Shown one piece after another: positions 44,619-53,530 of a stretch of 64,000 bases of DNA. This stretch comes from Bacillus sp. S/N-304-OC-R1 (GTDB taxonomy: Bacteria > Bacillota > Bacilli > Bacillales > Cytobacillaceae): assembly GCF_019749375.1 (NCBI RefSeq), contig NZ_JACWFE010000009.1, forward strand, positions 62,001-126,000. Direction: 5' to 3'. Position numbers and translations under genes: made by a program. How positions within the stretch are numbered: the stretch's first letter is position 1; the number at the start of each line of letters is the position of its first letter. The notes below the pieces were generated by a model. The model did no database searches, was not told the DNA's origin, and saw only the letters and a list, made by a program, of their open reading frames with translations.

Positions 44619-44973
44619 TGACGACCACTTTGCTCCTAAGTGACTTCTGACTTGGCCTTCATTCCTGATATGACGACTACTTTGAACCTAAGTTCCTTCT
44701 GACTTGGCCTTCATTCCTCCTATGACGACCACTTCGTACCTAAGTTCCTTATGAACTGGCCGTCATTCCCTATATGACGGCCACTTTGAACCTAAGTTCC
44801 TTCTGAACTGGCCGTCATTCCCTCTATGACGACCACTTCGAACCTAAGTTCCTTCTGACTTGGCCGTCATTCCCTATATGACGACCACTTTGAACCTAAG
44901 TTCCTTCTGAACTGGCCGTCATTCCTCCTATGACGACCACTTCGAACCTAAGTTCCTTCCGACTTGGCCGTCA
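44619..44973. repeat. Intergenic inverted-repeat array C (7 modules, 52-nt period)
   Basis: Seven modules with left arm TGACGACCA (variants TGACGGCCA, TGACGACTA), 25-nt spacer such as CTTTGAACCTAAGTTCCTTC-TGAAC, and right arm TGGCCGTCA (TGGCCTTCA in the first two). Left arms start at 44619, 44671, 44723, 44775, 44827, 44879 and 44931, exactly 52 nt apart, with 9-nt linkers TTCCCTATA-like. A decayed eighth left arm begins at 44983. Arm and spacer lengths (9-25-9) equal those of arrays A and B although the sequence is unrelated. Confidence 0.93.
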
Positions 44974-45019
44974 TTCCCTCAATGACAGACAATTGAACCT
45001 GCTTTTATTCTAAAAAGTC

Positions 45020-45631
45020 CTATTCCCCTTCTGAATACCGGTATATTAGAAACCTTTCATTTGCATTATGAAAAGACTGTGGTAATAATATTTCTTCTCT
45101 CATTTCAAAAGCTGTTTTATTTTCTAAAAAGTAGATATATTCCTCCGAGGGATAATATAAAATCAAATCGATATTCCGTTCAACTTCCTCTACAGAGCGC
45201 AAAATATTGTTAATCACCTTCATAAAAATTTGGATGGAAAAGGGATTAAAAAAGTAAAAGCAATTATCTTTTGGATCAATATTGTAGTCTTCTGCTAAAC
45301 AACAATGAAAATGAATATCTTCTTTTCTGTTTTTATATTTTTTTAAATATGAATCCCGGTTCTTAATAGCTTCTTCATAATACTCCCTATTCATTTCAAT
45401 TCCCACTACAGAAACATGAAAGCAATCATTTGCAAAAAAATTCAGCCTTCCTTTTCCACAGCCAAAATCAACTAACCTGTCGCTGCTTTTCAATTCATAT
45501 TGTTTAAATAAAATTTCAAGTGCGTGATAGGGTGTAGATTCATAACGGTGATAATGAAAAGAAGTGTTAAAACCCTTTTGATCCCCGCATGTTTTTATTT
45601 GCAATAATTGATCATAATCTTGTTCTTTCAT
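45020..45631 (-). CDS. Class I SAM-dependent methyltransferase
   Basis: A 203-residue protein with SAM motif I in RLVDFGCGKGRLNFFAND, an acidic motif II region VVGIEMNREYYEEA, and the NPF catalytic-like segment CFYFFNPFSIQIF. The NPF/NPPF-type motif occurs in methyltransferases acting on amino groups or on nucleic acid bases; the substrate is not known. Single gene. The repeat array lies just past its stop codon on the same transcript direction. Confidence 0.78.
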   Translation of the reverse strand: MKEQDYDQLLQIKTCGDQKGFNTSFHYHRYESTPYHALEILFKQYELKSSDRLVDFGCGKGRLNFFANDCFHVSVVGIEMNREYYEEAIKNRDSYLKKYKNRKEDIHFHCCLAEDYNIDPKDNCFYFFNPFSIQIFMKVINNILRSVEEVERNIDLILYYPSEEYIYFLENKTAFEMREEILLPQSFHNANERFLIYRYSEGE

Positions 45632-45713
45632 AGAGGCTCCTACCCGTCAAACATATTTAATATGTCTATTTTATCCTGTAATCTTTTCATTGCAACAAGA
45701 AGAATTTTTCCAT

Positions 45714-45747
45714 CAAAAAAGCTGACTTCTATAAGAAATCAGCTTCT
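45714..45747 (-). terminator. Terminator of the second M28 peptidase gene
   Basis: Minus strand AAGCTGATTTCT / AGAAGTCAGCTTTTTTT with loop TAT. Confidence 0.85.
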
Positions 45748-45761
45748 CTCTATCTATTAAA

Positions 45762-47108
45762 TTACTTACCTACTAAATTATAAACAGACGCCCCTACTAA
45801 ATCGCCAGCCTCTTTTAATCGTGCGATGCTAATATGTTCGACTTTGTCTAGGGGTGTATGGTAGTAAGGCTCGAGATTAGCGGTGCCTGGCTCCCGTCGA
45901 ATGAAATTGACAGCTGGAATTCCGGAATCATGGAAGGAAACGTGATCAGAAGCCCCGCGCTGATATAGAACTAATTCAGAAGGGGTTCCAATTCTTTTGG
46001 CTGTTGCCTGTGCCGTGTCCGTTACAATGTTCGCTTTTCCATCCACTGTGTTCATATAGATGGCTGTCGCATTTTCCCATGATGTTCCAACCATATCCAT
46101 GTTGAAGTTTGCGATGCTTCTTTGAATCTCTTCATTACTTAGCTGGCTTACATAGTGCTCAGAACCTACTAGCCCAATTTCCTCTGCACCTACAAAGACA
46201 AATCTAAGTTCTTTTTCAATAGGATAGCTTTTTAATACTCTGGCAAGCTCCAGTGCAACTGCTGTACCAGAGGCATTATCACTCGCACCTGGTGCAAATG
46301 GAACACTGTCAAAATGTGCTGAAACATGAACAATGTCATGATCCTTCCCCTTTTGAGGCGTTCGGGTTGCAATGATATTTTGCGATTTTGCATTTTCAAT
46401 CCGTTTCACTTTTAATGTTACAGTTTTATTTTGAGCAGCTACGTCCTGAAGAAGCGCCTCCCCGCTTGCCTTTGTAATCCCTGCAACTGGAATGGATACT
46501 TCTCCGCTGCCAAGAGACGGATTGATCGGACCCGGAGAATCAACATTATTATAAATAAGCACCCCAATTGCTCCAGCTGCTGCTGCATTATCGACTTTTT
46601 CTCTAAAAGTAATCTCTCCTCTTGAGATGAGAGCAATTTTTCCGGCAGCCTCCTCTGTAAAATCAGCTCCTTTGCCTAAACCTGCATCATAAAGTTCTGC
46701 CGTAATTCCTTCTGTCGGTGTATCAGCAGAACCTGAAGGAATACTGACCAAAACCTCGTTTTGATCACTTGTCTGTAAATGACCTGTCATTTTATCAGGG
46801 ATGCTGAATTCCTGTGTCGAGACTTCATACCCGTAGGAAAGCAAGCGCTCTTTAATAAACTCTGCTGCTCTCTGTTCTTCTTCGGTACCCGTTACACGCG
46901 GGCCGATCGTTTCAGAAAGAAAATAAACATCTTCGTAAATTCTCTCTGCACTAACACGGGCAATCACTTTTTGGTCAAATGCCTTTTCACTTGGATGGAC
47001 ATCATGGTTTGGTGCTGCTTCTGCAGCAATTGCGGAATTCAAAGGAGCGAAATACAAAGATGAAGTAACTAGAAGTGTGGAGAGCAAGATAGAAGAGCTT
47101 TTTTTCAT
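45762..47108 (-). CDS. Secreted M28 aminopeptidase with PA domain, copy 2
   Basis: A 448-residue paralogue of the peptidase at 33383. Signal peptide about residues 1-28 (SSSILLSTLLVTSSLYFAPL...AIAA), PA domain about 125-225, and M28 ligands: His in HVSAHFDSV, Asp in GASDNASG, Glu-Glu in FVGAEEIGLVG, Asp in NMDMVGT and His in RGASDHVSF. The two copies are diverged throughout, so this is an old duplication. A perfect CcpA cre consensus lies 35 nt before the start codon, and a leader hairpin touches the AAGGAGG ribosome site. Confidence 0.92.
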   Translation of the reverse strand: MKKSSSILLSTLLVTSSLYFAPLNSAIAAEAAPNHDVHPSEKAFDQKVIARVSAERIYEDVYFLSETIGPRVTGTEEEQRAAEFIKERLLSYGYEVSTQEFSIPDKMTGHLQTSDQNEVLVSIPSGSADTPTEGITAELYDAGLGKGADFTEEAAGKIALISRGEITFREKVDNAAAAGAIGVLIYNNVDSPGPINPSLGSGEVSIPVAGITKASGEALLQDVAAQNKTVTLKVKRIENAKSQNIIATRTPQKGKDHDIVHVSAHFDSVPFAPGASDNASGTAVALELARVLKSYPIEKELRFVFVGAEEIGLVGSEHYVSQLSNEEIQRSIANFNMDMVGTSWENATAIYMNTVDGKANIVTDTAQATAKRIGTPSELVLYQRGASDHVSFHDSGIPAVNFIRREPGTANLEPYYHTPLDKVEHISIARLKEAGDLVGASVYNLVGK

Positions 47109-47121
47109 TATTAAAAACCTC

Positions 47122-47141
47122 CTTGAGAGTAATTTCTCAAG
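47122..47141 (-). promoter_or_regulatory. Leader hairpin overlapping the M28 (copy 2) ribosome site
   Basis: Minus strand CTTGAGA-AATTAC-TCTCAAG, 7-bp perfect arms; the final AAG is the first part of the AAGGAGG ribosome site. Confidence 0.55.
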
Positions 47142-47142
47142 A

Positions 47143-47157
47143 AGTATTCGCTTTCAT
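47143..47157 (-). promoter_or_regulatory. CcpA catabolite-responsive element (cre)
   Basis: ATGAAAGCGAATACT on the minus strand fits every fixed position of the consensus WTGNAANCGNWNNCW. Its place 35 nt upstream of the start codon predicts carbon catabolite repression of the peptidase. Confidence 0.7.
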
Positions 47158-47373
47158 CATCTCCAATCCTTTACAAAATTAAAAAACGAAACTTTTACCC
47201 TAGCAATTTATTATTAAGAGCTTTCCCCACGGGACTAAGGTATTGGCTAGCTTGCTCCAAACCAATAAGCCGAAAGTCTAATGAGCACTTGTTACATCAA
47301 GATACAAAAGGTTGATACTAACTATCCTGCATATCTATTATTTTTTGCACATGCTAAAACTTCATTAATGAAT

Positions 47374-47407
47374 GAAAAAACAGCCCAAACCATATTTGAG
47401 CTGTTTC
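47374..47407 (-). terminator. Terminator of swrC
   Basis: Minus strand AAACAGCTCAAAT / TTTGGGCTGTTTTTTC with a short loop, 15 nt past the stop codon. Confidence 0.8.
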
Positions 47408-47421
47408 CATACTTTCATTCC

Positions 47422-50400
47422 TTAATTCACCGTTTCAGGAACTCCTTGAACTTCCACTTTATCTTTACGGCTTTGTTTTCGGGCCAACCCGATCTTTAAT
47501 CCTTTTACAGTAAATAAACGGTATACCGCTGGGACAAGCAGTAATGTAATAAAGGTTGCAAACATTAAGCCAGAGATGATCACCGTGGCCATTGGAGCCT
47601 GATAGTTTCCTGATGTTCCGGAAGCCAAGGCTAGTGGAAGCATTCCGCCTGCTGTTGTTAAGGTTGTCATGAAAATCGGGCGTATGCGATTTTTTCCTGC
47701 TTCAACTAGTGCCTCTTCTACTGAGTATCCATCCTTACGAAGCTGGTTCGTTCGGTCAATCAACAATATGGCATTGTTAAGGACGATTCCGATTAACATG
47801 ATAACACCCATGCCTGACATGAGGTTTAATTCCATTTGAGTGATAAATAGACCTAGAATGACACCTACAATTGTCATTGGAATGACTGACATGACAATAA
47901 GGGGGTGGCCTAAATGATTAAACTGAACGGCCATCACGAGATAAACTAAGAAAAGCGCGATTCCTAATACAAAAATCATTTCCATCATTAATTTCTGCTG
48001 CTGTTCTAGATCACCTGCTGCTGAAACAGTGTAGCCAGCTGGTGCCTTGAAATTTTCTATTAATTTCTGAACATCCCGATTTACTGCTCCAAGGTCCCTG
48101 CCTTCAATATCGGCAGAAACAGAGATAAAGCGTTCGCCATCACGATGTGAAATTTCATTAGGTGTATTCACAGTCTTAAGTTCAATAAAGTCGGATAATT
48201 TTTTCTCGCCTTCTTGAGTCGGAATCTTTATATCGAGTAAATCCTTTTTCGTCGCTATCTTTTGATCCCACTTAACAGATAAAGGAACCTTTTCATCATT
48301 AATAGACATGGTGCCAACCGGCATTTGCAAAAATGACTGATCAATCAGCTGTTTAATCTGCAGCTGTGATAACCCAGCTTTTTCGATCTCCGCAGATTTT
48401 AAGAGGATTACTTCCTCTTGAGACATACGCTCCATCGATGTTCTGATGCCAACAATTCCATCAATCTTACCTAGCTTTTTCACAAAATCTTTGGATGTAT
48501 TTTGCAGCTGTTCAATGCTCTCCCCTTTAATATGAACTTGAACAGGGGATCCTCCGCCTCCAGACATCGCGCTTCGAACACCTTCAATTGGATGCCTATT
48601 TTGCAATTCCCGCAGTTGCTTCATGATGTCTTCATTTACTTCTTTTTGTTCCTTTTTAATTTCATCGCCTTTTGTCATATTGATAATAGTGTATAGCATG
48701 CCGCCATTATCAAGTACATAACTCGTTTCAACATCCTCAATCTTGCTTAACTTGTTATGAATGGATTGAACGATTTCTGTTTTTTCCTCATTTGTAATCC
48801 CTGGTTCCAAATCTACCATTAATTCAGAATAACGGTTATATACATCAGGCATAATCGTCATTGGGATTTTGGAAATCAATAATAATGACCCTGCAAACAT
48901 AAGGATGAAGAGAGTAATGACCCCGAAGCTCCGGCGTCTCTTTTGTATCGTCCATGCAACAGCATTTGTATAGCTTCGCATGAACATCCCCTCTCGTCTT
49001 TCTCCCTTAAACTTTTTAAGCTTTATAAATTTTTCTGATAGGGATGGGATTAGGGTAAACGCCACAATCATGGAGCTAATAAGCGTGATCGCAACAACTG
49101 CTGAAAGCATGATCATAAACTGTCCCATTTCTCCGCCAATCAGACCAATTGGCAAGAATACAACAATCGTTGTTAAAACTGAGGCAAAAACAGCCGAAGC
49201 AACTTCTTTTGTTCCTTCTAAAACAGCTTCAAGCTTGCTCAATCCTAGTTCTTTCTTTCGATAAATGGACTCTAAAATGACAATCGATGAGTCTACCATC
49301 ATACCAATTCCTAATCCAAGTCCAATTAATGTAAGGATATTAAAGCTATAACCAAATATCCACATAGATGCAAAAGTTAATAATACAGAGGTTGGAATGG
49401 AGATCCCTATAATAACCGTTGCTCTTAGATTTCTTAAGAAAATAAGCAGGATGATCACAGCGATTAGCCCTCCAACAAGGATATTGCTCGTGACTCCATC
49501 GATGGAATCTTGAACATAATCTGCCTGTGCCACCATCTCGTTTAATTGAAACCCTTTCATAAGACCTTCATCACGAATTTTTTGAATTTCAGCACGTACA
49601 GCTTTTGCCATTTCAATTTGCGTTACATCTGACACACGGCCAATCTGGATAAAAATGAGATCCTTCGATCCTTCCTTCCAAACAAATGATGAACTTTCCT
49701 TTGGCTGAAGAGATATTTTTGCTACTTTCTCTAAGTTAATGAATCCTGACTGGGTAGGTATTTTAATTTTTTTCACATCATTGATATTTTCTAATTTCGT
49801 ATCCCAGCGGAGTGAAGGACGGTCCTTTTCATTGCTTAATTCACCTAAAGTTGCTTCACTATTCACTTGGCTGATCGCTCCAATTACTTGAGCCGCATCT
49901 AAGCCGTACTCCAGCATTTTATCACGATCAAATTCAATGGAAACTTCATGTTCCAATATCCCGGATAGCATCACATCCCGAACCTCCGGCAGTTCCTCTA
50001 ATCTAGGTTCTAATACATTCTTCGCAAACTGTGTCATGTCCTCCATACTGCCGCCAGATATATCCATGAAAAATTCGTAGCTTTGACTTGCACCGTATTG
50101 TCCTGCCATTGTTTCCGTAATTCCTGTGTTCTCTGCCTTAACTGCATTCACAATGGACTCAACCTCTTTAAACACTTCTTCTCCTTTTCCGCGTTCAAAG
50201 GTCATTTGCAGAGACGTTCGGCCAATGCTTGTAGTTGATTGAATATCTTCTACACCGTCTATCCCTTTAATTTTCTGCTCTAATGGAGTTGTAATCGTCC
50301 GTTCAACTTCAATTGCTGCCATTTCTCCCGCATGAATTTCAACATACCCGCCATCCATCTTGATGGCTGGCATTAATTCCTTGTCTAAGTCGAAGATGGA

Positions 50401-50481
50401 GTAGCTTCCAATCGCTAAAACCAGCACTGACATTAATGCAATTAAAATCTTCCTTTGAACAATAAACCTCAATAATTTCAA
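47422..50481 (-). CDS. swrC: RND family efflux pump SwrC (AcrB/AcrD/AcrF type)
   Basis: A 1019-residue protein with the RND layout: helix 1 (KILIALMSVLVLAIGSYSIF), a large external loop, helices 2-6 with the proton-relay sequence GIGMMVDSSIVILESI, a second external loop, and helices 8-12 with GVIMLIGIVLNNAILLID. No outer-membrane partner exists in this organism type, as for B. subtilis SwrC, which gives surfactin self-resistance and swarming. It is a single gene divergent from a Bce-type transporter module, suggesting a shared defence role against amphipathic peptides. Confidence 0.9.
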   Translation of the reverse strand: MKLLRFIVQRKILIALMSVLVLAIGSYSIFDLDKELMPAIKMDGGYVEIHAGEMAAIEVERTITTPLEQKIKGIDGVEDIQSTTSIGRTSLQMTFERGKGEEVFKEVESIVNAVKAENTGITETMAGQYGASQSYEFFMDISGGSMEDMTQFAKNVLEPRLEELPEVRDVMLSGILEHEVSIEFDRDKMLEYGLDAAQVIGAISQVNSEATLGELSNEKDRPSLRWDTKLENINDVKKIKIPTQSGFINLEKVAKISLQPKESSSFVWKEGSKDLIFIQIGRVSDVTQIEMAKAVRAEIQKIRDEGLMKGFQLNEMVAQADYVQDSIDGVTSNILVGGLIAVIILLIFLRNLRATVIIGISIPTSVLLTFASMWIFGYSFNILTLIGLGLGIGMMVDSSIVILESIYRKKELGLSKLEAVLEGTKEVASAVFASVLTTIVVFLPIGLIGGEMGQFMIMLSAVVAITLISSMIVAFTLIPSLSEKFIKLKKFKGERREGMFMRSYTNAVAWTIQKRRRSFGVITLFILMFAGSLLLISKIPMTIMPDVYNRYSELMVDLEPGITNEEKTEIVQSIHNKLSKIEDVETSYVLDNGGMLYTIINMTKGDEIKKEQKEVNEDIMKQLRELQNRHPIEGVRSAMSGGGGSPVQVHIKGESIEQLQNTSKDFVKKLGKIDGIVGIRTSMERMSQEEVILLKSAEIEKAGLSQLQIKQLIDQSFLQMPVGTMSINDEKVPLSVKWDQKIATKKDLLDIKIPTQEGEKKLSDFIELKTVNTPNEISHRDGERFISVSADIEGRDLGAVNRDVQKLIENFKAPAGYTVSAAGDLEQQQKLMMEMIFVLGIALFLVYLVMAVQFNHLGHPLIVMSVIPMTIVGVILGLFITQMELNLMSGMGVIMLIGIVLNNAILLIDRTNQLRKDGYSVEEALVEAGKNRIRPIFMTTLTTAGGMLPLALASGTSGNYQAPMATVIISGLMFATFITLLLVPAVYRLFTVKGLKIGLARKQSRKDKVEVQGVPETVN

Positions 50482-50819
50482 GCCCTTCTCCTCACTCTCA
50501 CCTTTACCTGCAGATTATTTATTGTAAACGACCCTATTTTGGAATTTTTATCACAACTAGGTAAAGATTAACATTTTATTCATTTACTATCTTACCTACA
50601 TTCCACCTCTTTCATAACGAGCCTTAGACAGATATTTATCTAGGTCTCTAGTCTGATGGGCATCCTTCCATAGATTTTGAAATAAATGAATATAGGATTT
50701 TACAACTAAGTGACAAAAATGTAAGATTAGGCTAAAAAATCGTAAGGATAAGTTATGGATAGCAGTTTTCACCTCTTTTATAGTAAAGACAGTGAATGAA
50801 ACAAAAAGGAGAATGAAGG
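50482..50819. other. Divergent promoter region swrC / Bce-type ABC operon
   Basis: Holds a BceR-type binding site (listed separately) and a weak promoter with TATAGT at 50779-50784 for the ABC operon. Nothing else recognised. Confidence 0.5.
50711..50724 (+). promoter_or_regulatory. BceR-type response regulator binding site
   Basis: TGACA-AAAA-TGTAA agrees with the inverted repeat TNACA-N4-TGTAA used by BceR-like regulators. It lies about 55 nt before the -10 element of the ABC transporter operon, the typical position for activation. Confidence 0.65.
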
Positions 50820-51587
50820 ATGGCAGTATTAGAGGCTTCAGGAGTGAAAAAGGTTTACGGTGAAAGAGGAAATGTCCATTTAGCTCTTAATGGAATCCAT
50901 CTTCGTGTGGAAGAAGGAGAATTTGTAGGGATCATGGGACCCTCAGGTGCGGGGAAATCTACATTACTAAATGTGCTATCTACTATTGATACCCCAACAG
51001 GCGGTCATATTAAGATCAACGAAAAAAATATTATGAATCTATCAGAAAATGAGCTTGCCCGTTTCCGCAGAGAGCAGCTTGGCTTTATTTTTCAGGATTT
51101 TAATCTATTAGATACATTAACAGCTAAAGAAAATATATCACTGCCGCTCGCCCTTTCCAATATATCCGTTGCAGAAATAGAAAGCCGGATTAAACGCATT
51201 TCAGAGCTGCTCGGAATTGAAAAAATACTCGGGCAATACCCATATGAATTATCAGGCGGCCAGCAGCAAAGAACTTCCGCAGCACGGGCAATTATTACGA
51301 ATCCAAGCTTAATATTTGCGGATGAGCCTACTGGAGCGCTTGATTCAAAAGCAGCTTACAGTCTTCTTCAGACTTTGTCTATTTTAAATGAAAAAGAGAA
51401 AGCTACTATTTTAATGGTTACACATGATGCATATGCCGCGAGCTTTTGCAAACGAGTACTTGTGATAAAGGATGGCGTCATCTTTACCGAAATCTATAAA
51501 GGGGAAGGAACTCGAAAACAATTTTTCCAAGCGATTTTGGATATTTTGGCAACACTTGGGGGTGGCGGTCACCATGACGTTATATAG
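50820..51587 (+). CDS. Bce-type ABC transporter ATP-binding protein
   Basis: A 255-residue ATPase of the MacB/BceA family: Walker A GPSGAGKSTLLN, Q-loop LGFIFQDFNLLD, signature ELSGGQQQRTSAARA, Walker B LIFADEPTGALD and switch His in LMVTHD. It powers the adjacent large permease, which removes cell-wall-active peptide antibiotics from their lipid targets in characterised members. The final 14 nt overlap the permease start. A BceR-type box precedes the operon. Confidence 0.93.
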   Translation: MAVLEASGVKKVYGERGNVHLALNGIHLRVEEGEFVGIMGPSGAGKSTLLNVLSTIDTPTGGHIKINEKNIMNLSENELARFRREQLGFIFQDFNLLDTLTAKENISLPLALSNISVAEIESRIKRISELLGIEKILGQYPYELSGGQQQRTSAARAIITNPSLIFADEPTGALDSKAAYSLLQTLSILNEKEKATILMVTHDAYAASFCKRVLVIKDGVIFTEIYKGEGTRKQFFQAILDILATLGGGGHHDVI

Positions 51588-53511
51588 TCTAGCGCTTAGA
51601 AATCTCCGCAAGAATGTGAAGGCCTATTTGCTTTATCTATACCCAATGATTTTTAGCGTTGTCATTTATTTCACGTTTGCATCATTGCAGTATAATCAGC
51701 AAATTATCGATTCTATGGATATTTATGACAAGATCGAGCCCGCTTTCCAAACATCATCCTTCCTATTATTCTTGTTTGCAGGAGGGTTCATTTGGTTTTC
51801 AAATGCCTTTTTTACTAAGAGCCGCAAGAAAGAGATCGCTCTTTATTCTTTGTTTGGCATTGAAAAAGGACAAATTGGACTGCTTCTATTTTTTGAAAAC
51901 ATCATCCTGGGAATTGGGGCATTATGTGTTGGATTAGTATTAGGGGTCGCGCTCTCTAAGCTGTTTGCCATGCTCCTCATTAAATTAATGGGACTCACGC
52001 TTATTACGAAGCTAACAATTTCTTCTAAGGCTTTTGTACAAACGATCATTGGTTTTACCATCATCATCGCAGTGACGTCTCTATACAATTACCGCCTTAT
52101 TTATCGTCATTCTTTACTACAGCTGATGAAGGCTCATAAGCAATCAGAGAAAGCACCGAAAAAAGCGTCATGGCTAGCAGCTTTTATCGCTCTTATTTTC
52201 ATTGGTGCCGGCTACGGAATCCTTTTGCAGCCGAGCGATGCCTTCTTTTGGAACAAATATGGTTTTCAAGCTATTCTAGGCTCCTTTTTCATGATCATCG
52301 TTGGAACCTATTTATTTGTAAGAGCTTTTATCGTACTCATTCTTGAAAAAATGAAAGGCATGAAACGTTTTTACTATAAAGATGTTCATTTAATTAGTAT
52401 TACTCACTTGTTCTATCGAATTAAAGGAAATGTTCTTATCCTATCCGTCATTGCGATGTTAAGCACATTCACACTATTTGCATTAGGGACAACCTTTAGC
52501 CTGTATTCCAATTTGAATGAAATTTCAAAGACTAGCTTCCCTTTCAGTATTATGTACACTGTTCCAGATCCAAATAAAGCGGCAAAAGCAGAACAGCTCA
52601 TTGAGGAAAATGGAAAAAACGAAATTACCTTCTCCCAAAAAATTGAGTATTTGCAGATAAAAGGCGATTTGTCGAATCTAAAAAGAGTGCCTAGTGACTT
52701 TCAGATTGTCTTAATTCCTGAATCAACCTATAAGCTACTTGCTCATCAAATCGGGCAAAGGGCAAATTGGCAACTAAATCAAAATGAAGCCATTTCATTT
52801 TATGATGGGAATTTAGACCAAAGCTCTGACCCTTTTACCGGCAAAGACATACGGCTTGCAGGCAACAAAACGATTACAATCGCAGCCTATGAAAGCTATA
52901 CCCTATTTAATCATGATCTTTATGTTTTTCCGCTCGTTGTCAAAGATGAACAATACGAGCAATTTGAGAAGGATGGAGAGCGCAAGGAGCTGCAGCTGTA
53001 TAGCTTAAAAAATGAAAAATCCGCAAAAGAATTAGATCACAAGCTAGATGAACTCTTCTATATAAACCCATCATTAAATTTTGCTGAAAGAGAGGAAAAT
53101 ATCTTTTCAAGCTTTTATTCGAATTATCATAAATTCTTTCAAGTATACGGGCTGCTCATTTTCATCAGTGCCTTTTTAGGATTTGTGTTCCTCCTGGCAA
53201 CCGGCAGCATGCTCCACTACAAGCTCTTGACGGAGGCATCCTCAGATCAGCCTCGTTATCAGATCTTGAAAAAAATCGGCATGAGCCAATCACAAATAAG
53301 GAAATCAGTCGCAAAGCAGTTGATCTTTATCTATCTTATCCCGTTCATGATCGCTATTTTCCATAGCTCCGTTATTATTTTTGCACTATCTTCGTTCCTT
53401 GGAATGAACATGCTGAAATCCTTTATAACAATGATTGGGATATATCTTGGAATGTATCTAACATATTACGTATTAACCTTATTCAAGTATACGGAAATTG
53501 TCAGCAAATAA
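51574..53511 (+). CDS. Bce-type ABC transporter permease
   Basis: A 645-residue permease, the usual BceB length, starting MTLYSLALRNLRKNVKAYLL at ATG 51574 inside the ATPase gene (GGGGGTGG lies 8 nt ahead). Ten membrane helices are evident; the large extracellular domain of about 200 residues between helices 7 and 8 (about 310-515) is the sensing and substrate region that talks to the intramembrane kinase. FtsX-like segments frame it. The substrate peptide cannot be inferred. Confidence 0.93.
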   Translation: MTLYSLALRNLRKNVKAYLLYLYPMIFSVVIYFTFASLQYNQQIIDSMDIYDKIEPAFQTSSFLLFLFAGGFIWFSNAFFTKSRKKEIALYSLFGIEKGQIGLLLFFENIILGIGALCVGLVLGVALSKLFAMLLIKLMGLTLITKLTISSKAFVQTIIGFTIIIAVTSLYNYRLIYRHSLLQLMKAHKQSEKAPKKASWLAAFIALIFIGAGYGILLQPSDAFFWNKYGFQAILGSFFMIIVGTYLFVRAFIVLILEKMKGMKRFYYKDVHLISITHLFYRIKGNVLILSVIAMLSTFTLFALGTTFSLYSNLNEISKTSFPFSIMYTVPDPNKAAKAEQLIEENGKNEITFSQKIEYLQIKGDLSNLKRVPSDFQIVLIPESTYKLLAHQIGQRANWQLNQNEAISFYDGNLDQSSDPFTGKDIRLAGNKTITIAAYESYTLFNHDLYVFPLVVKDEQYEQFEKDGERKELQLYSLKNEKSAKELDHKLDELFYINPSLNFAEREENIFSSFYSNYHKFFQVYGLLIFISAFLGFVFLLATGSMLHYKLLTEASSDQPRYQILKKIGMSQSQIRKSVAKQLIFIYLIPFMIAIFHSSVIIFALSSFLGMNMLKSFITMIGIYLGMYLTYYVLTLFKYTEIVSK

Positions 53512-53530
53512 GGAACAGGAGGTAGCTAGT

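Larger units (their letters stand above)
47109..47373. other. Intergenic region upstream of the second M28 peptidase
   Basis: Contains the leader hairpin and cre site listed separately; the rest is AT-rich with no supported gene. Confidence 0.45.

Noticed and set aside
44619-44973. CRISPR array.
   Set aside because: The would-be spacers are near-identical between units, arms are inverted within each unit, and no cas gene is present. The same holds for the arrays at 17.8 and 29.4 kb.
47281-47499. Plus-strand frame of 72 codons.
   Set aside because: Overlaps the swrC terminator and gene end antisense; no ribosome site, no family resemblance.
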